Part shown: positions 53,036 to 61,717 of the stretch, in pieces
How the letters are laid out: each line of letters begins with the position of its first letter
Position numbering within the stretch: the first letter of the stretch is position 1
Origin: Nocardioides sp. InS609-2
GTDB taxonomy: Bacteria > Actinomycetota > Actinomycetes > Propionibacteriales > Nocardioidaceae
Direction of reading: 5' to 3'
Assembly: GCF_023208195.1 (NCBI RefSeq)
Contig: NZ_CP060034.1
Location: 1,798,001 to 1,862,000 of the forward strand
DNA: 64,000 bases
The notes under the pieces: model-generated
Database searches by the model: none
What the model saw: the letters and a program-made list of their open reading frames with translations, nothing else
What the model was told of the DNA's origin: nothing
Program-made: the position numbers and the translations under genes

Positions 53036-54418
53036 ATGAGCGCGCCCGTCATTCCGGGATACACGTTTGTCGAGCATCTCGGCAGCGGCGGATTCGCCGA
53101 CGTGTTCCTCTACGAGCAGGACTGGCCGCGCCAGCGGGTGGCCGTCAAGGTCGTGCGCCCCGACGTACCCCTCGACGACCGCGAGAAGGGGCTGTTCGCG
53201 GCCGAGGCCAACGCCATGGCCCGGCTCGCCGACCACCCCTACATCGTCTCGGTGATCACGGCCGGCATCACCCACGACTCGGGGCGACCGTTCCTGGTCA
53301 TGCGCTACTGCCCCCCGCCCGACCTCGGGGTGCGAGTGCGGTCCAACCCGATGGCGCCCATCGACGCGCTGAGCACCGGCATCAAGCTCGCCAGCGCCAT
53401 CGAGACCGCCCACCGCTCGGGCATCCTGCACCGCGACATCAAGCCGAGCAACGTGCTGGTCACGACCTACCACGAGCCCGCGCTCACCGACTTCGGCATC
53501 GCCGGCCACATCCACGACGTCGCCGGCGAGAGCGACGTCCGGATCTCCTACCCGTGGTCGCCGCCAGAGATGCTCGACGGTCGCTCCAACGGCACGGTGC
53601 ACTCCGACGTCTACTCGCTCGGCGCGACGATCTGGCACCTGCTGGTCGGCCGCTCGCCGTTCTCGATCCCCAACGGCGACAACTCCACGCGCGCCCTGTC
53701 GGCGCGCATCCTGCACGCCACTCCCCCGGCGACCCAGCGTCCCGACGTACCCCCGGCCCTCGACCGGCTTCTGCAGCAGTGCCTGGCCAAGAACCCCGCC
53801 CACCGGCCGCAGACCGCCCTCGAGCTGGCCCGCTCGTTGCAGCGCATCGAGTCCGACGCCGGCTTCCCACGCACGGCGGTCGCCGTCGAGGGAGACCGGT
53901 CGGACGCCGCTGTCGCAGCCCCGAGGCCCGAGACCGACGACGACCACACGGTGATGAAGGCGGTCACCGTCATCTCGGCGTCGGGTCCGCGCACCGTGGC
54001 GCCGGCAGCCCAACGCGCCGAGGACGAGAAGCAGTCCCGCGGCAGCATCGTGTGGGCGGTCGTGGCCGCGGTGGCCGTGGTGGCGATCATCGGCGGACTC
54101 ATGCTCAAAGGCGATGGCGGCAACGACGAGCCCGACCCCGGGCCGACCTCGCCGACCACTCCCCTCGACATCCTGCCGTCCGCCGTCGACCAGCCGCCCA
54201 CCCTCACGGCCGAGCGCACTGCGCGCGGCGTGCGCTTCCGCTGGACCGCCCAGGACATCCAGCCGGGCGACCAGTGGGTGTGGCAGCGCCTCGACACCGA
54301 GGAGACCCGGCGTACGACCAAGCAGTCAGCGATCATCCGGGCCGACGCCGACGTGTGCCTCGAGGTCCGCCTCCAGCGCGGCGGCGAGGACTCGCCGCTG
54401 GCTCAGGCCTGCGGCTGA
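53036..54418 (+). CDS. Transmembrane Ser/Thr protein kinase with an FN3-like outer tail
   Basis: The 460-residue protein has a Hanks-type kinase domain (about 8-275): LGSGGFADVFLY (P-loop), VAVKVVRPD (Lys), ILHRDIKPSNVL (catalytic Asp), LTDFGIAGH (metal Asp) and SPPEMLDG. An acidic juxtamembrane region and one membrane helix (about 342-361, IVWAVVAAVAVVAIIGGLML) follow. The last 95 residues, outside the cell, resemble one FN3 domain (LTAERTARGVRFRWTAQD). There are no PASTA repeats. The ATG has GGGGAG upstream. It likely signals through the FHA protein and may sense the FN3-bearing giant protein. Confidence 0.9.
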   Translation: MSAPVIPGYTFVEHLGSGGFADVFLYEQDWPRQRVAVKVVRPDVPLDDREKGLFAAEANAMARLADHPYIVSVITAGITHDSGRPFLVMRYCPPPDLGVRVRSNPMAPIDALSTGIKLASAIETAHRSGILHRDIKPSNVLVTTYHEPALTDFGIAGHIHDVAGESDVRISYPWSPPEMLDGRSNGTVHSDVYSLGATIWHLLVGRSPFSIPNGDNSTRALSARILHATPPATQRPDVPPALDRLLQQCLAKNPAHRPQTALELARSLQRIESDAGFPRTAVAVEGDRSDAAVAAPRPETDDDHTVMKAVTVISASGPRTVAPAAQRAEDEKQSRGSIVWAVVAAVAVVAIIGGLMLKGDGGNDEPDPGPTSPTTPLDILPSAVDQPPTLTAERTARGVRFRWTAQDIQPGDQWVWQRLDTEETRRTTKQSAIIRADADVCLEVRLQRGGEDSPLAQACG

Positions 54419-54475
54419 GGCTGCTCGCCGCGGCGCGGGGACGCCGAGGCAGTCGATCCGGATGGACTGCTCAGG

Positions 54476-55534
54476 TCAGTCGTCTTCCCAGTCGCGACGC
54501 GGGCCGGTCGCGGCGTCCTGCTCGGCGTCGGTCATCTTGCTGGACGCCCACAGGCTGACGACAGCCGTGACGGCGAGCGTGCCGATGATGATCACGAGCG
54601 AGAGCCAGATCGGGATGTCAGGCGCCCACGAGATGTGCTCGCCACCGTTGATGAACGGGAGCTCGTTCTCGTGCATCGCGTGCAGGATCAGCTTGACGCC
54701 GATGAAGCCGAGCAGGACCGCCAGGCCGTACGACAGGTAGATCAGGCGCTGCAACAGCCCACCGATGAGGAAGTAGAGCTGTCGCAGGCCCATCAGCGCG
54801 AAGATGTTGGCGGTGAACACCAGGTAGGGGTCGCGGGTGAGCCCGTAGATCGCCGGGATCGAGTCGAGGGCAAACAGCAGGTCGGTGGTGCCGAGCGTCA
54901 GCACGACGAGGAACATCGGCGTGATGAGGCGCTTGCCGTTCTCGGTGGTGAAGAGCTTGGTCCCGTTCCACTCCTTGGTGGCCGGCAGGTGATTCTCGGC
55001 GAACTTCACGAGGCGGTTCTCCTCGTACTCGTCCTCGTCCTCGCCGCCCTCCTTCGCGAGCTTCCAGGCCGTGTAGACCAAGAAGAGCCCGAAGATGTAG
55101 AACACCCAGCTGAACTGGTTGATCGCCGCAGCGCCGACCACGATGAAGATCGCGCGCATGACCAGGGCCAGCACGATGCCGATCATCAGCGCCGTCTGCT
55201 GGAGCTTCCGGGGTACGGCGAAGCTGTTCATGATGATGATGAAGATGAACAGGTTGTCGATCGAGAGGGAGTACTCGGTCAGCCAGCCGGCGAAGAACTC
55301 GGGGCCCGGGCTGGGCGAGTTCTCGTGCGGCGAGGCGAACAGCCAGAGGCAGACACCGAACACGACGGCCAGGCCGATGAAGAAGGCCAGGTGCCTGCTC
55401 ACCTCCGGCATCGTCGGCTCGTGCGGGCGGCGGGCGATGATCAGCAGGTCGACCAGCAACAGACCCAGGGTCACGACGATCGTGATGAGCCAGACAGTGG
55501 GTGAGGCGACCGAGCCTTCGACGATGGAACTCAC
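54476..55534 (-). CDS. TerC/Alx-family membrane protein (probable manganese exporter)
   Basis: The 352-residue protein has about nine membrane helices and the two TerC acidic signatures, TEYSLSIDNLFIFIIIMNS and TTDLLFALDSIPAIYGL. TerC-family proteins move Mn2+ out or supply it to exported enzymes. It starts at GTG 55532-55534 (VSSIVEGSVASP), with GGAGGAG 12 bases upstream. A yybP-ykoY-type riboswitch lies directly upstream, which strongly supports a manganese function. It converges with the kinase gene; only 57 bases separate their ends. Confidence 0.92.
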   Translation of the reverse strand: MSSIVEGSVASPTVWLITIVVTLGLLLVDLLIIARRPHEPTMPEVSRHLAFFIGLAVVFGVCLWLFASPHENSPSPGPEFFAGWLTEYSLSIDNLFIFIIIMNSFAVPRKLQQTALMIGIVLALVMRAIFIVVGAAAINQFSWVFYIFGLFLVYTAWKLAKEGGEDEDEYEENRLVKFAENHLPATKEWNGTKLFTTENGKRLITPMFLVVLTLGTTDLLFALDSIPAIYGLTRDPYLVFTANIFALMGLRQLYFLIGGLLQRLIYLSYGLAVLLGFIGVKLILHAMHENELPFINGGEHISWAPDIPIWLSLVIIIGTLAVTAVVSLWASSKMTDAEQDAATGPRRDWEDD

Positions 55535-55546
55535 GTGGGAGCTTCT

Positions 55547-55712
55547 CCTCCGGAGTGGACAGGTGCCGGTACGCGGGGGCGCGGACCGGTGCATGCTCCG
55601 GAGGTCTCTTCCGCTCGATCACGATGCTTCGTGCGAGCCAATGGCACCGGGTACGGACCAACCGGCCCGCGCCGTACTGACGACACCATCGCGACGGGAA
55701 TACTCCCCTCCT
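55547..55712 (-). promoter_or_regulatory. yybP-ykoY manganese riboswitch with Shine-Dalgarno sequestering arm
   Basis: Minus-strand RNA from 55712 begins AGGAGGGGAGTATTCCC and ends the aptamer with GAGCGGAAGAGACCTCCGG near 55599. GGAGG pairs with CCTCC as the P1 stem. The GGGGAGTA and AAGA(G)ACCTC ends are the hallmark loops of the yybP-ykoY class. CCTCCGGAG (55604-55596) is also exactly complementary to CTCCGGAGG (55555-55547), which contains the ribosome binding site of the TerC gene, so P1 formation on Mn2+ binding would free the site. Confidence 0.8.
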
Positions 55713-55776
55713 GATGGGCCCATGCTCTCACGCGACGAGTGGCTCGTGCGAACTCGCCCGCTCCCGGTCGAACGGG

Positions 55777-56595
55777 TCAGCGTCCACCGAACGGGACGCC
55801 GAGCTCCTTGAGCCGCTGCTCGCCGCCATCGAGGGCGGTGAGCACCCAGGCACCGCGCGGGGTCATCGTGAAGGTGTTCTCGGAGTGGGCCGACAACGAG
55901 CCGTCGATGGTGACGACGGTCCAGTCGTCCTCGAGGACCTCGGTGTCGGGCCGGCCGAGGGTGATCATCGGCTCGACCGCGAGGGCCAGGCCCTCGACGA
56001 TGCGGGGGCCACGACCGGGGCGGCCGTAGTTGGGCACGTTGGGTGGCTGGTGCATCTCGGAGCCGATGCCGTGTCCGACGTAGTCCTCGAGGATCCCGAA
56101 CTCGCCGGCGCTGCGGACGTACTGCTCGATGGCGTGCGAGATGTCGGTGACGCGCCCGCCGAGACGCGCGGCAGCGATGCCACGCCACATCGACTCCTCG
56201 GTGACCTGCATCAGCTTGACGGCTGCCGCGCTCACCTCGCCGACCGGCACCGTGACCGCCGCGTCGCCGTGCCAGCCGTTGACGATGGCGCCGCAGTCGA
56301 TCGAGATGACGTCGCCCTCGACCAGTGCCCGGTCACCGGGGATGCCGTGGACGACCTCGTCGTTGACCGAGGCGCAGATGGACCCGCTGAAGCCGTGATA
56401 GCCGAGGAACGACGGCGTGCCCCCGCCGGAGCGGATGGCGTCGTCGGCGATGGCGTCGAGCTCACCGGTCGTGACGCCCGCCCTCACCGAGGACCGCAGG
56501 AGCTCCAGGGTGGAGCCGACCAGCAGACCGGCGACGCGCATGGCGTCGATCTGGTCGGGCGTCTTGATCTCGATGCCGCGGTCGCGCAGTCCCAT
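55777..56595 (-). CDS. map: Methionine aminopeptidase, type I
   Basis: The 272-residue metalloprotease removes initiator Met. The ligands are visible: two Asp in SIDCGAIVNGWHGDAAVT, His in YVGHGIGSEMHQPPN, Glu in LAVEPMITLG and Glu near SLSAHSENTF. It starts at ATG 56593-56595 (MGLRDRGIEIKTPDQ) with GGAGAGGG upstream. It follows adk as in the canonical spc operon, but infA does not follow it here. Confidence 0.96.
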   Translation of the reverse strand: MGLRDRGIEIKTPDQIDAMRVAGLLVGSTLELLRSSVRAGVTTGELDAIADDAIRSGGGTPSFLGYHGFSGSICASVNDEVVHGIPGDRALVEGDVISIDCGAIVNGWHGDAAVTVPVGEVSAAAVKLMQVTEESMWRGIAAARLGGRVTDISHAIEQYVRSAGEFGILEDYVGHGIGSEMHQPPNVPNYGRPGRGPRIVEGLALAVEPMITLGRPDTEVLEDDWTVVTIDGSLSAHSENTFTMTPRGAWVLTALDGGEQRLKELGVPFGGR

Positions 56596-56623
56596 CAGAT
56601 CCCTCTCCCCAGAACACTCACTG

Positions 56624-56686
56624 GTGTTTCGAGACGGCTCCCGCACCCGCTCGCTTCGCTCGCGTGTACGCCGGGCCTCCTCAACC
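56624..56686. repeat. Interspersed TTCGAGAC-type intergenic repeat
   Basis: Read on the minus strand it runs from GGTTGAGGAGGCCCGGCG to GCCGTCTCGAAACAC, with GAGCGAAGCGAGCG in the middle. This is the form of a widespread intergenic repeat of Nocardioides-like genomes (from memory). It lies between map and adk in an otherwise compact operon. Confidence 0.55.
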
Positions 56687-56731
56687 TTCTCGCCTCTCGC
56701 GCGTCCCTCACAGGCTCGGTCCGCACGGGCG

Positions 56732-57307
56732 TTAACTCTGTGGAACGACGTCCAGCGCTTCGAAGATGCGCTGGGTGACCTGGTCGACCTCGCCCATGCC
56801 GTCGAGCTCGATGAGGAGACCCCGGTCGCGGTAGACGCCGATGAGCGGCTCGGTCTGCTCGGTGTAGAGCTCCTGACGACGACGGATGACGTCCTCGGTG
56901 TCGTCGGCGCGGCCCTCGAGCTCAGCGCGCTGCAGGAGCCGCTGCACGATCTCGTCCTCGTCGACGGTGAGCACCACGACGGCGTCGAGGGCGTGACCGG
57001 TGAACTTGATCATCCCGTCGAGCTCTTCGACCTGGGCCAGCGTGCGCGGGTAGCCGTCGAGCATGAAGCCGGGGTCGGCGTCGGGCTCGTCGATCCGGTT
57101 GCGGACCATCTGGTTGGTGACCTCGTCGGGAACGTACTCGCCGGCGTCCATGAAGTGCTCTGCCTTGACACCGAGCTCGGTCCCGGCAGAAACATTGGCA
57201 CGGAAGATGTCGCCGGTGGAGATCGCGGGGATGCCGAAGTGGTCGGCGATGAACTTGGCCTGAGTGCCCTTCCCGGCTCCCGGCGGGCCCATGATGATGA
57301 GTCTCAT
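56732..57307 (-). CDS. adk: Adenylate kinase (short-lid form)
   Basis: The 191-residue enzyme converts ATP + AMP to 2 ADP. It has the P-loop [19 protein letters not shown], the AMP site [20 protein letters not shown] and a short lid region without the zinc-finger insertion. The ATG directly follows the secY stop codon (TAAATG), so it is translated with secY. Confidence 0.97.
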   Translation of the reverse strand: MRLIIMGPPGAGKGTQAKFIADHFGIPAISTGDIFRANVSAGTELGVKAEHFMDAGEYVPDEVTNQMVRNRIDEPDADPGFMLDGYPRTLAQVEELDGMIKFTGHALDAVVVLTVDEDEIVQRLLQRAELEGRADDTEDVIRRRQELYTEQTEPLIGVYRDRGLLIELDGMGEVDQVTQRIFEALDVVPQS

Positions 57308-58603
57308 TTAACGCAGGAACCCTTCGTAGTTGCGCTGCTGGAGCTGACTCTCGATCTGCTTCACCGTGTCGAGTGCGACGCCCACCATGATCAGGATGGA
57401 GGTGCCGCCGAACGGGAAGTTCTGGGTTGCCCCGATCATCGCGAACGCGACGAGCGGGATCAACGAGATGAGACCGAGGTAGAGCGCGCCCGGGAAGGTG
57501 ATCCTGGACAAGACATAGGACAGGTAGTCCTCGGTCGGCTTGCCCGCGCGGATGCCGGGAATGAAGCCGCCGTACTTCTTCATGTTGTCGGCCACTTCTT
57601 CGGGGTTGAAGGTGATCGACACGTAGAAGTAGGTGAAGAAGATGATCAACGCGAAGTAGGTCGCCATGTAGAGCGGGTGGTCGCCACCCACGAGGTAGCG
57701 GTTGACGAACGTGAGCACCGGGTTGGTGGAGGTCTGGTTGAACTGCACGGCCATCGCCGGCAGGTAGAGCAGCGACGACGCGAAGATGACCGGGATGATG
57801 CCGGCCTGGTTGACCTTGAGCGGGATGTACGTCGAGCTGCCGCCGAACATCTTGCGGCCGACCATCCGCCGGGCGTACTGGACCGGGATGCGACGCTGGG
57901 CCTGCTCGATGAAGATGACGCCGGCGATGATGACCAGGCCGATGACCAAGACGATGCCGAACACCCACCAGCCGTTGGTCTGCTGGACGCTCCACAGAGC
58001 CTGCGGGAAGGTCGCGACGACCTGGGTGAAGATGAGGATCGACATGCCGTTGCCGATGCCGCGGTCGGTGACGAGCTCGCCGAGCCACATGATGACGGCG
58101 GTGCCTGCGGTCATGGTGATGACCATGATCAGGAACGTGGAGGTGCTGTTGCTGTGCAGGAGATCCACGTTGCAGCCCTGGAGCAGTCGTCCCGAGCGCG
58201 CCAACGCCACGATGCCGGTCGCCTGGAGGAGGGCGAGGCCCAGGGTGAGGTAACGGGTGTACTGGGTGATCTTGGTCTGCCCCGACTGGCCCTCCTTCTT
58301 CAGCGCTTCGAGCCGCGGGATGACCACGACGAGCAGCTGCAGGATGATGCTGGCGGTGATGTAGGGCATGATCCCGAGCGCGAAGATCGTCAGCTGGAGC
58401 AGTGCTCCGCCCGAGAACATGTTGACCAGGCTGTAGAGCCCGGAGTTCTCGACGTCGCTGAGGCACGACTGCACGTTGGCCACGTTGACTCCGGGCGCGG
58501 GCACCTGCGAGCCGAGCCGGAACACCGTGATGATCAGCAGCACGAACAGCAGCTTGCGCCGCAGGTCCGGCGTGCGGAAAGCGTTGGCAAACGCGCCTAG
58601 CAC
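57308..58603 (-). CDS. secY: Preprotein translocase subunit SecY
   Basis: The 431-residue channel subunit has ten membrane helices and begins with FANAFRTPDLRRKLLFVLLI. Conserved features include the plug/TM2 region GGALLQLTIFALGIMPYITA and the cytoplasmic loop arginine in RRIPVQYARRMVG. It starts at GTG 58603 with AGAGGA upstream. It is separated from rplO by 206 bases carrying hairpins and a likely promoter, so it can be expressed apart from the ribosomal genes. Confidence 0.97.
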   Translation of the reverse strand: MLGAFANAFRTPDLRRKLLFVLLIITVFRLGSQVPAPGVNVANVQSCLSDVENSGLYSLVNMFSGGALLQLTIFALGIMPYITASIILQLLVVVIPRLEALKKEGQSGQTKITQYTRYLTLGLALLQATGIVALARSGRLLQGCNVDLLHSNSTSTFLIMVITMTAGTAVIMWLGELVTDRGIGNGMSILIFTQVVATFPQALWSVQQTNGWWVFGIVLVIGLVIIAGVIFIEQAQRRIPVQYARRMVGRKMFGGSSTYIPLKVNQAGIIPVIFASSLLYLPAMAVQFNQTSTNPVLTFVNRYLVGGDHPLYMATYFALIIFFTYFYVSITFNPEEVADNMKKYGGFIPGIRAGKPTEDYLSYVLSRITFPGALYLGLISLIPLVAFAMIGATQNFPFGGTSILIMVGVALDTVKQIESQLQQRNYEGFLR

Positions 58604-58705
58604 TGGATCCTCTTTCTCATTGGGTCAGTGGTCTTGCCGAGCACAACCACCGGTAGGTCCATCGGCACGACTCGTCGTCGACGAGTTGGCGTCAGGGCCC
58701 GGGGA

Positions 58706-58711
58706 AGCCTA
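58706..58711 (-). promoter_or_regulatory. Candidate -10 box for secY-adk-map
   Basis: The minus strand reads TAGGCT, the same -10 form seen before the oxidoreductase at 31773. Transcription would start near 58699, giving a leader of about 95 bases to the secY GTG. It lies downstream of the rplO hairpin. Confidence 0.4.
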
Positions 58712-58743
58712 ACAGGAAGCCCCGCACCGCCAGACATGCAGTA

Positions 58744-58785
58744 CGGGGTCCGACCTGCCGCGTTCACACGGCAGGACGAACCCCG
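58744..58785 (-). terminator. Large hairpin between rplO and secY with an alternative partner
   Basis: CGGGGTCCGACCTGCCG (58744-58760) pairs with CGGCAGGACGAACCCCG (58769-58785), 17 bp with two mismatches, just after the rplO stop. The same strand has a second CCCCGCAC near 58722 that could instead pair with GTACGGGG (58741-58748). Either a terminator or a two-state attenuator is possible. Confidence 0.55.
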
Positions 58786-58809
58786 CACCTACGTCGGTAC
58801 GACGATGCC

Positions 58810-59250
58810 TCAGGCAACCGTCGCAGTGCCGCCGGCGGCCTCGATCTTGTCCTTCGCAGAGCCGGAGAACGCGTTGACGCTCACCTGGACCGCAACGGAG
58901 ATCTCGCCCTGGCCGAGCACCTTGACGGGGTGGCCCTTGCGGACGGCGCCCTTGGCGACCAGCGTGTCGACGGTGACGTCGCCACCGTCGGGGAACAGCT
59001 CGCCGAGCTTGTCGAGGTTGACGACCTGGAACTCCACCTTGAACGGGTTCCGGAAGCCCTTGAGCTTCGGGAGACGCATGTGCAGTGGAGTCTGACCGCC
59101 CTCGAAGGTGGCCGGGACCTGGTAGCGGGCACTGGTGCCCTTGGTGCCGCGGCCGGCAGTCTTGCCCTTGGAGCCCTCACCACGACCGACGCGGGTCTTG
59201 GCAGTCTTGGCGCCGGGCGCCGGGCGCAGGTGGTGCAGCTTGAGCGTCAT
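58810..59250 (-). CDS. rplO: 50S ribosomal protein L15
   Basis: The 146-residue protein begins [20 protein letters not shown] and has the Gly-rich [16 protein letters not shown] and [17 protein letters not shown] motifs. It is a late-assembly protein of the large subunit. It is one base downstream of rpmD and is the last ribosomal gene before the secY gap. Confidence 0.98.
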   Translation of the reverse strand: MTLKLHHLRPAPGAKTAKTRVGRGEGSKGKTAGRGTKGTSARYQVPATFEGGQTPLHMRLPKLKGFRNPFKVEFQVVNLDKLGELFPDGGDVTVDTLVAKGAVRKGHPVKVLGQGEISVAVQVSVNAFSGSAKDKIEAAGGTATVA

Positions 59251-59251
59251 G

Positions 59252-59434
59252 TCAGCTCACTTCCTCGACCGACACCAGGTGACGGACGGTGTGGACCATG
59301 CCGCGGATCTCCGGGCGGTCCTCCTTGACGACGACGTCACCAATCCGCTTGAGACCGAGAGTGCGCAGGGTCTCGCGCTGGTTGGCCTTGCAGCCGATCG
59401 TTGACTTCTTCTGCTGGACCTTCAGCTGTGCCAT
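59252..59434 (-). CDS. rpmD: 50S ribosomal protein L30
   Basis: The 60-residue protein reads [20 protein letters not shown] and then [17 protein letters not shown], the usual L30 core. The ATG at 59432-59434 shares one base with the rpsE stop (TGATG). Confidence 0.97.
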   Translation of the reverse strand: MAQLKVQQKKSTIGCKANQRETLRTLGLKRIGDVVVKEDRPEIRGMVHTVRHLVSVEEVS

Positions 59435-60045
59435 CAGGCCGACACCTCCGCCGCCTGCTCGGCACGCGCCCGCAGGATCGCGGCCGGGGTGACCTGCTCG
59501 ACGGTGAGGCCACGACGTGCGGCGACCTGCTCGGGCTCTTCCAGCATCTTCAACGCCGCCACGGTCGCGTGGACGATGTTGATCTGGTTGGAGGAACCGA
59601 GCGACTTGCTCAGGATGTCGTGGATGCCGGCGCACTCGAGAACTGCACGCACCGGACCGCCCGCGATCACGCCGGTACCGGGCGCAGCCGGGCGCAGCAT
59701 GACCACGCCTGCGGCCTTCTCACCCTGGACCGGGTGCGGGATCGTGCCCTGGATGCGGGGAACCTTGAAGAATGCCTTCTTCGCTTCCTCGACACCCTTG
59801 GCGATCGCCGCGGGGACTTCCTTGGCCTTGCCGTAACCGACGCCGACCATGCCGTCGCCGTCGCCGACGATCACGAGGGCGGTGAAGCTGAAGCGACGAC
59901 CACCCTTGACGACCTTGGCGACACGGTTGATGGCTACGACTCGCTCGATGTAGGCAGACTTTTCAGCTCCGCCGCCACGACGGTCGTCGCGCTGACGACG
60001 GTCGCCCGAGCCACCGCTGCGCTGTCCGCGCTGGGCTCCGCTCAT
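59434..60045 (-). CDS. rpsE: 30S ribosomal protein S5
   Basis: The 203-residue protein starts at ATG 60043-60045 ([15 protein letters not shown]). An Arg/Gly-rich N-terminal extension precedes the core ([57 protein letters not shown]). S5 contributes to decoding fidelity; spectinomycin resistance maps to the KGGRRF region, which is unaltered here. Confidence 0.97.
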   Translation of the reverse strand: MSGAQRGQRSGGSGDRRQRDDRRGGGAEKSAYIERVVAINRVAKVVKGGRRFSFTALVIVGDGDGMVGVGYGKAKEVPAAIAKGVEEAKKAFFKVPRIQGTIPHPVQGEKAAGVVMLRPAAPGTGVIAGGPVRAVLECAGIHDILSKSLGSSNQINIVHATVAALKMLEEPEQVAARRGLTVEQVTPAAILRARAEQAAEVSA

Positions 60046-60094
60046 GAGATGTGCTCCATATCTAAGTTCTCTCTCTTGCCGCGTTGACTTGCGA

Positions 60095-60478
60095 TCAGAA
60101 CGCCAGTCCGCCCTCACGGGCGGCGTCAGCGAGGGCCGCAATGCGGCCGTGGTACTTGTTGCCGGCGCGGTCGAAGACCACGTCCTCGACTCCTGCAGCC
60201 TTGGCGCGCTCGGCGAGCAGCTCGCCGACCTTCTTCGCCTTGGCAGTCTTGTCGCCCTCAGTGGAGCGCACGTCGGCCTCCATGGTCGAGGCGTAGGCAA
60301 GCGTCTGACCGACGAGGTCGTCCACGACCTGTACGGAGATGTGCCTGGCCGACCGGGTGACGACCACGCGCGGGCGCTCGGTCGTTCCGGAGATCTTCTT
60401 GCGGCCACGCATCTGGCGACGAAGGCGCGACTTGGTGCGCGCCGACGTGTGCTTGTTGTTTGACAGGGAGATAGCCAT
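60095..60478 (-). CDS. rplR: 50S ribosomal protein L18
   Basis: The 127-residue protein binds 5S rRNA with L5. It has [32 protein letters not shown] and the C-terminal [20 protein letters not shown]. It directly follows rplF. Confidence 0.98.
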   Translation of the reverse strand: MAISLSNNKHTSARTKSRLRRQMRGRKKISGTTERPRVVVTRSARHISVQVVDDLVGQTLAYASTMEADVRSTEGDKTAKAKKVGELLAERAKAAGVEDVVFDRAGNKYHGRIAALADAAREGGLAF

Positions 60479-60480
60479 GG

Positions 60481-61023
60481 TTACTTACCGGCCTTTCCGA
60501 CCTTGCGGCGGATGTGTTCGCCGGAGTAGCGCACACCCTTGCCCTTGTAGGGCTCAGGCTTGCGCAGCTTGCGGATCTTGGCGGCCACCTCACCGACAAG
60601 CTGCTTGTCGATGCCGACGACGCCGAGCTTGGTCGGGCCGTCGACGGTGAAGGTGATGCCTTCGGGTGCGTCGAACGTGATCGAGTGCGAGTAGCCGAGC
60701 TGGAACTCCAGCTGCGTCGGGCCCTTGGGGAGGACCCGGTAACCCACACCGACGATTTCGAGCTTCTTCTCGTACCCCTCGGTCACGCCCACCACCATGT
60801 TGTTGATCAGGGTGCGGGTCAGTCCGTGGAGCGAGCGGCTGATGCGGTTGTCGTCGGGGCGCTTGACCTCGAGGACGCCGTCATCACCCTTGTCTACGGT
60901 GATCGGGGCTGCGACGGAGTGCGCGAGCGTGCCCTTGGGACCCTTGACGGTCACCAGGGAGTTGTCGATCTGCACGTCCACCGCGGCCGGGACCGTGATC
61001 GGGAGCTTGCCGATTCGCGACAT
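60481..61023 (-). CDS. rplF: 50S ribosomal protein L6
   Basis: The 180-residue protein begins [20 protein letters not shown] and has [32 protein letters not shown] and the C-terminal [20 protein letters not shown]. It lies near the factor-binding site of the large subunit. Confidence 0.98.
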   Translation of the reverse strand: MSRIGKLPITVPAAVDVQIDNSLVTVKGPKGTLAHSVAAPITVDKGDDGVLEVKRPDDNRISRSLHGLTRTLINNMVVGVTEGYEKKLEIVGVGYRVLPKGPTQLEFQLGYSHSITFDAPEGITFTVDGPTKLGVVGIDKQLVGEVAAKIRKLRKPEPYKGKGVRYSGEHIRRKVGKAGK

Positions 61024-61050
61024 GTTCTTCTCTCCTTCTCTGGTCTCGGA

Positions 61051-61458
61051 TTACCAGACGTAGGCGAGGACTTCCCCACCCACGCCCTTCTTGTTTGCCT
61101 GGCGGTCGGTCAGCAGTCCCTGGCTCGTCGAGATGATCGCGACGCCCAGTCCGCCGAGCACCTTCGGGAGACCCGTGTGCTTGGCGTAGACCCGGAGGCC
61201 GGGCTTGCTGATGCGGCGAACGCCTGCAATGGAGCGCTCTCGGTTGCGGCCGTACTTGAGGGTGATGCTGAGCTTCTTGCCCACTTCGCCCTCTGCCGGC
61301 TCGGCGACGTCGTAGGAGGCGATGTAGCCCTCCTGCTGGAGGATCTCCGCGACGCCTTCCTTGAGCTTGCTGTACGGCATCGACACATCGTCGTGGAACG
61401 CCTGGTTGGCGTTGCGCAGACGCGTGAGCATGTCTGCGATCGGGTCAGTCATCGTCAT
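61051..61458 (-). CDS. rpsH: 30S ribosomal protein S8
   Basis: The 135-residue protein begins [20 protein letters not shown] and ends [20 protein letters not shown] plus VLAYVW, the standard S8 signature. S8 binds 16S rRNA helix 21 and represses the spc operon in Escherichia coli. A second ATG two codons on is less likely. Confidence 0.98.
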   Translation of the reverse strand: MTMTDPIADMLTRLRNANQAFHDDVSMPYSKLKEGVAEILQQEGYIASYDVAEPAEGEVGKKLSITLKYGRNRERSIAGVRRISKPGLRVYAKHTGLPKVLGGLGVAIISTSQGLLTDRQANKKGVGGEVLAYVW

Positions 61459-61530
61459 GGTGTGGCCGTTTCTCTCTTCTGTGGTTTCCCGCCCGGGGGC
61501 GAGACCTTCAGCGGTTGTGGTGGTGAATGA

Positions 61531-61716
61531 TCACCACGAGGACTTGGTGACGCCGGGCAGCTCGCCGCGGTGAGCCATCTCGCGCAGGCAGATACGGCAC
61601 AGGCCGAACTTGCGGTAGACAGCCTTGGGACGGCCGCAGCGCTGGCAGCGGGTGTAGCCGCGCACAGCGAACTTCGGCTTGCGGGCGGCCTTGACCCTGA
61701 GTGCAGTCTTCGCCAT
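61531..61716 (-). CDS. rpsZ: 30S ribosomal protein S14, type Z (zinc-binding)
   Basis: The 61-residue short S14 has a four-cysteine zinc site ([20 protein letters not shown], then [13 protein letters not shown]). It is the zinc-dependent paralogue; actinobacteria often carry a zinc-free long form elsewhere for zinc starvation. It lies two bases... downstream of rplE in the spc operon order. Confidence 0.97.
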   Translation of the reverse strand: MAKTALRVKAARKPKFAVRGYTRCQRCGRPKAVYRKFGLCRICLREMAHRGELPGVTKSSW

Positions 61717-61717
61717 G

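Noticed and set aside
56417..58600. A 727-residue plus-strand open frame across secY and adk
   Set aside because: It is antisense to two certain genes and has a low-complexity acidic/His-rich composition with no family motif.
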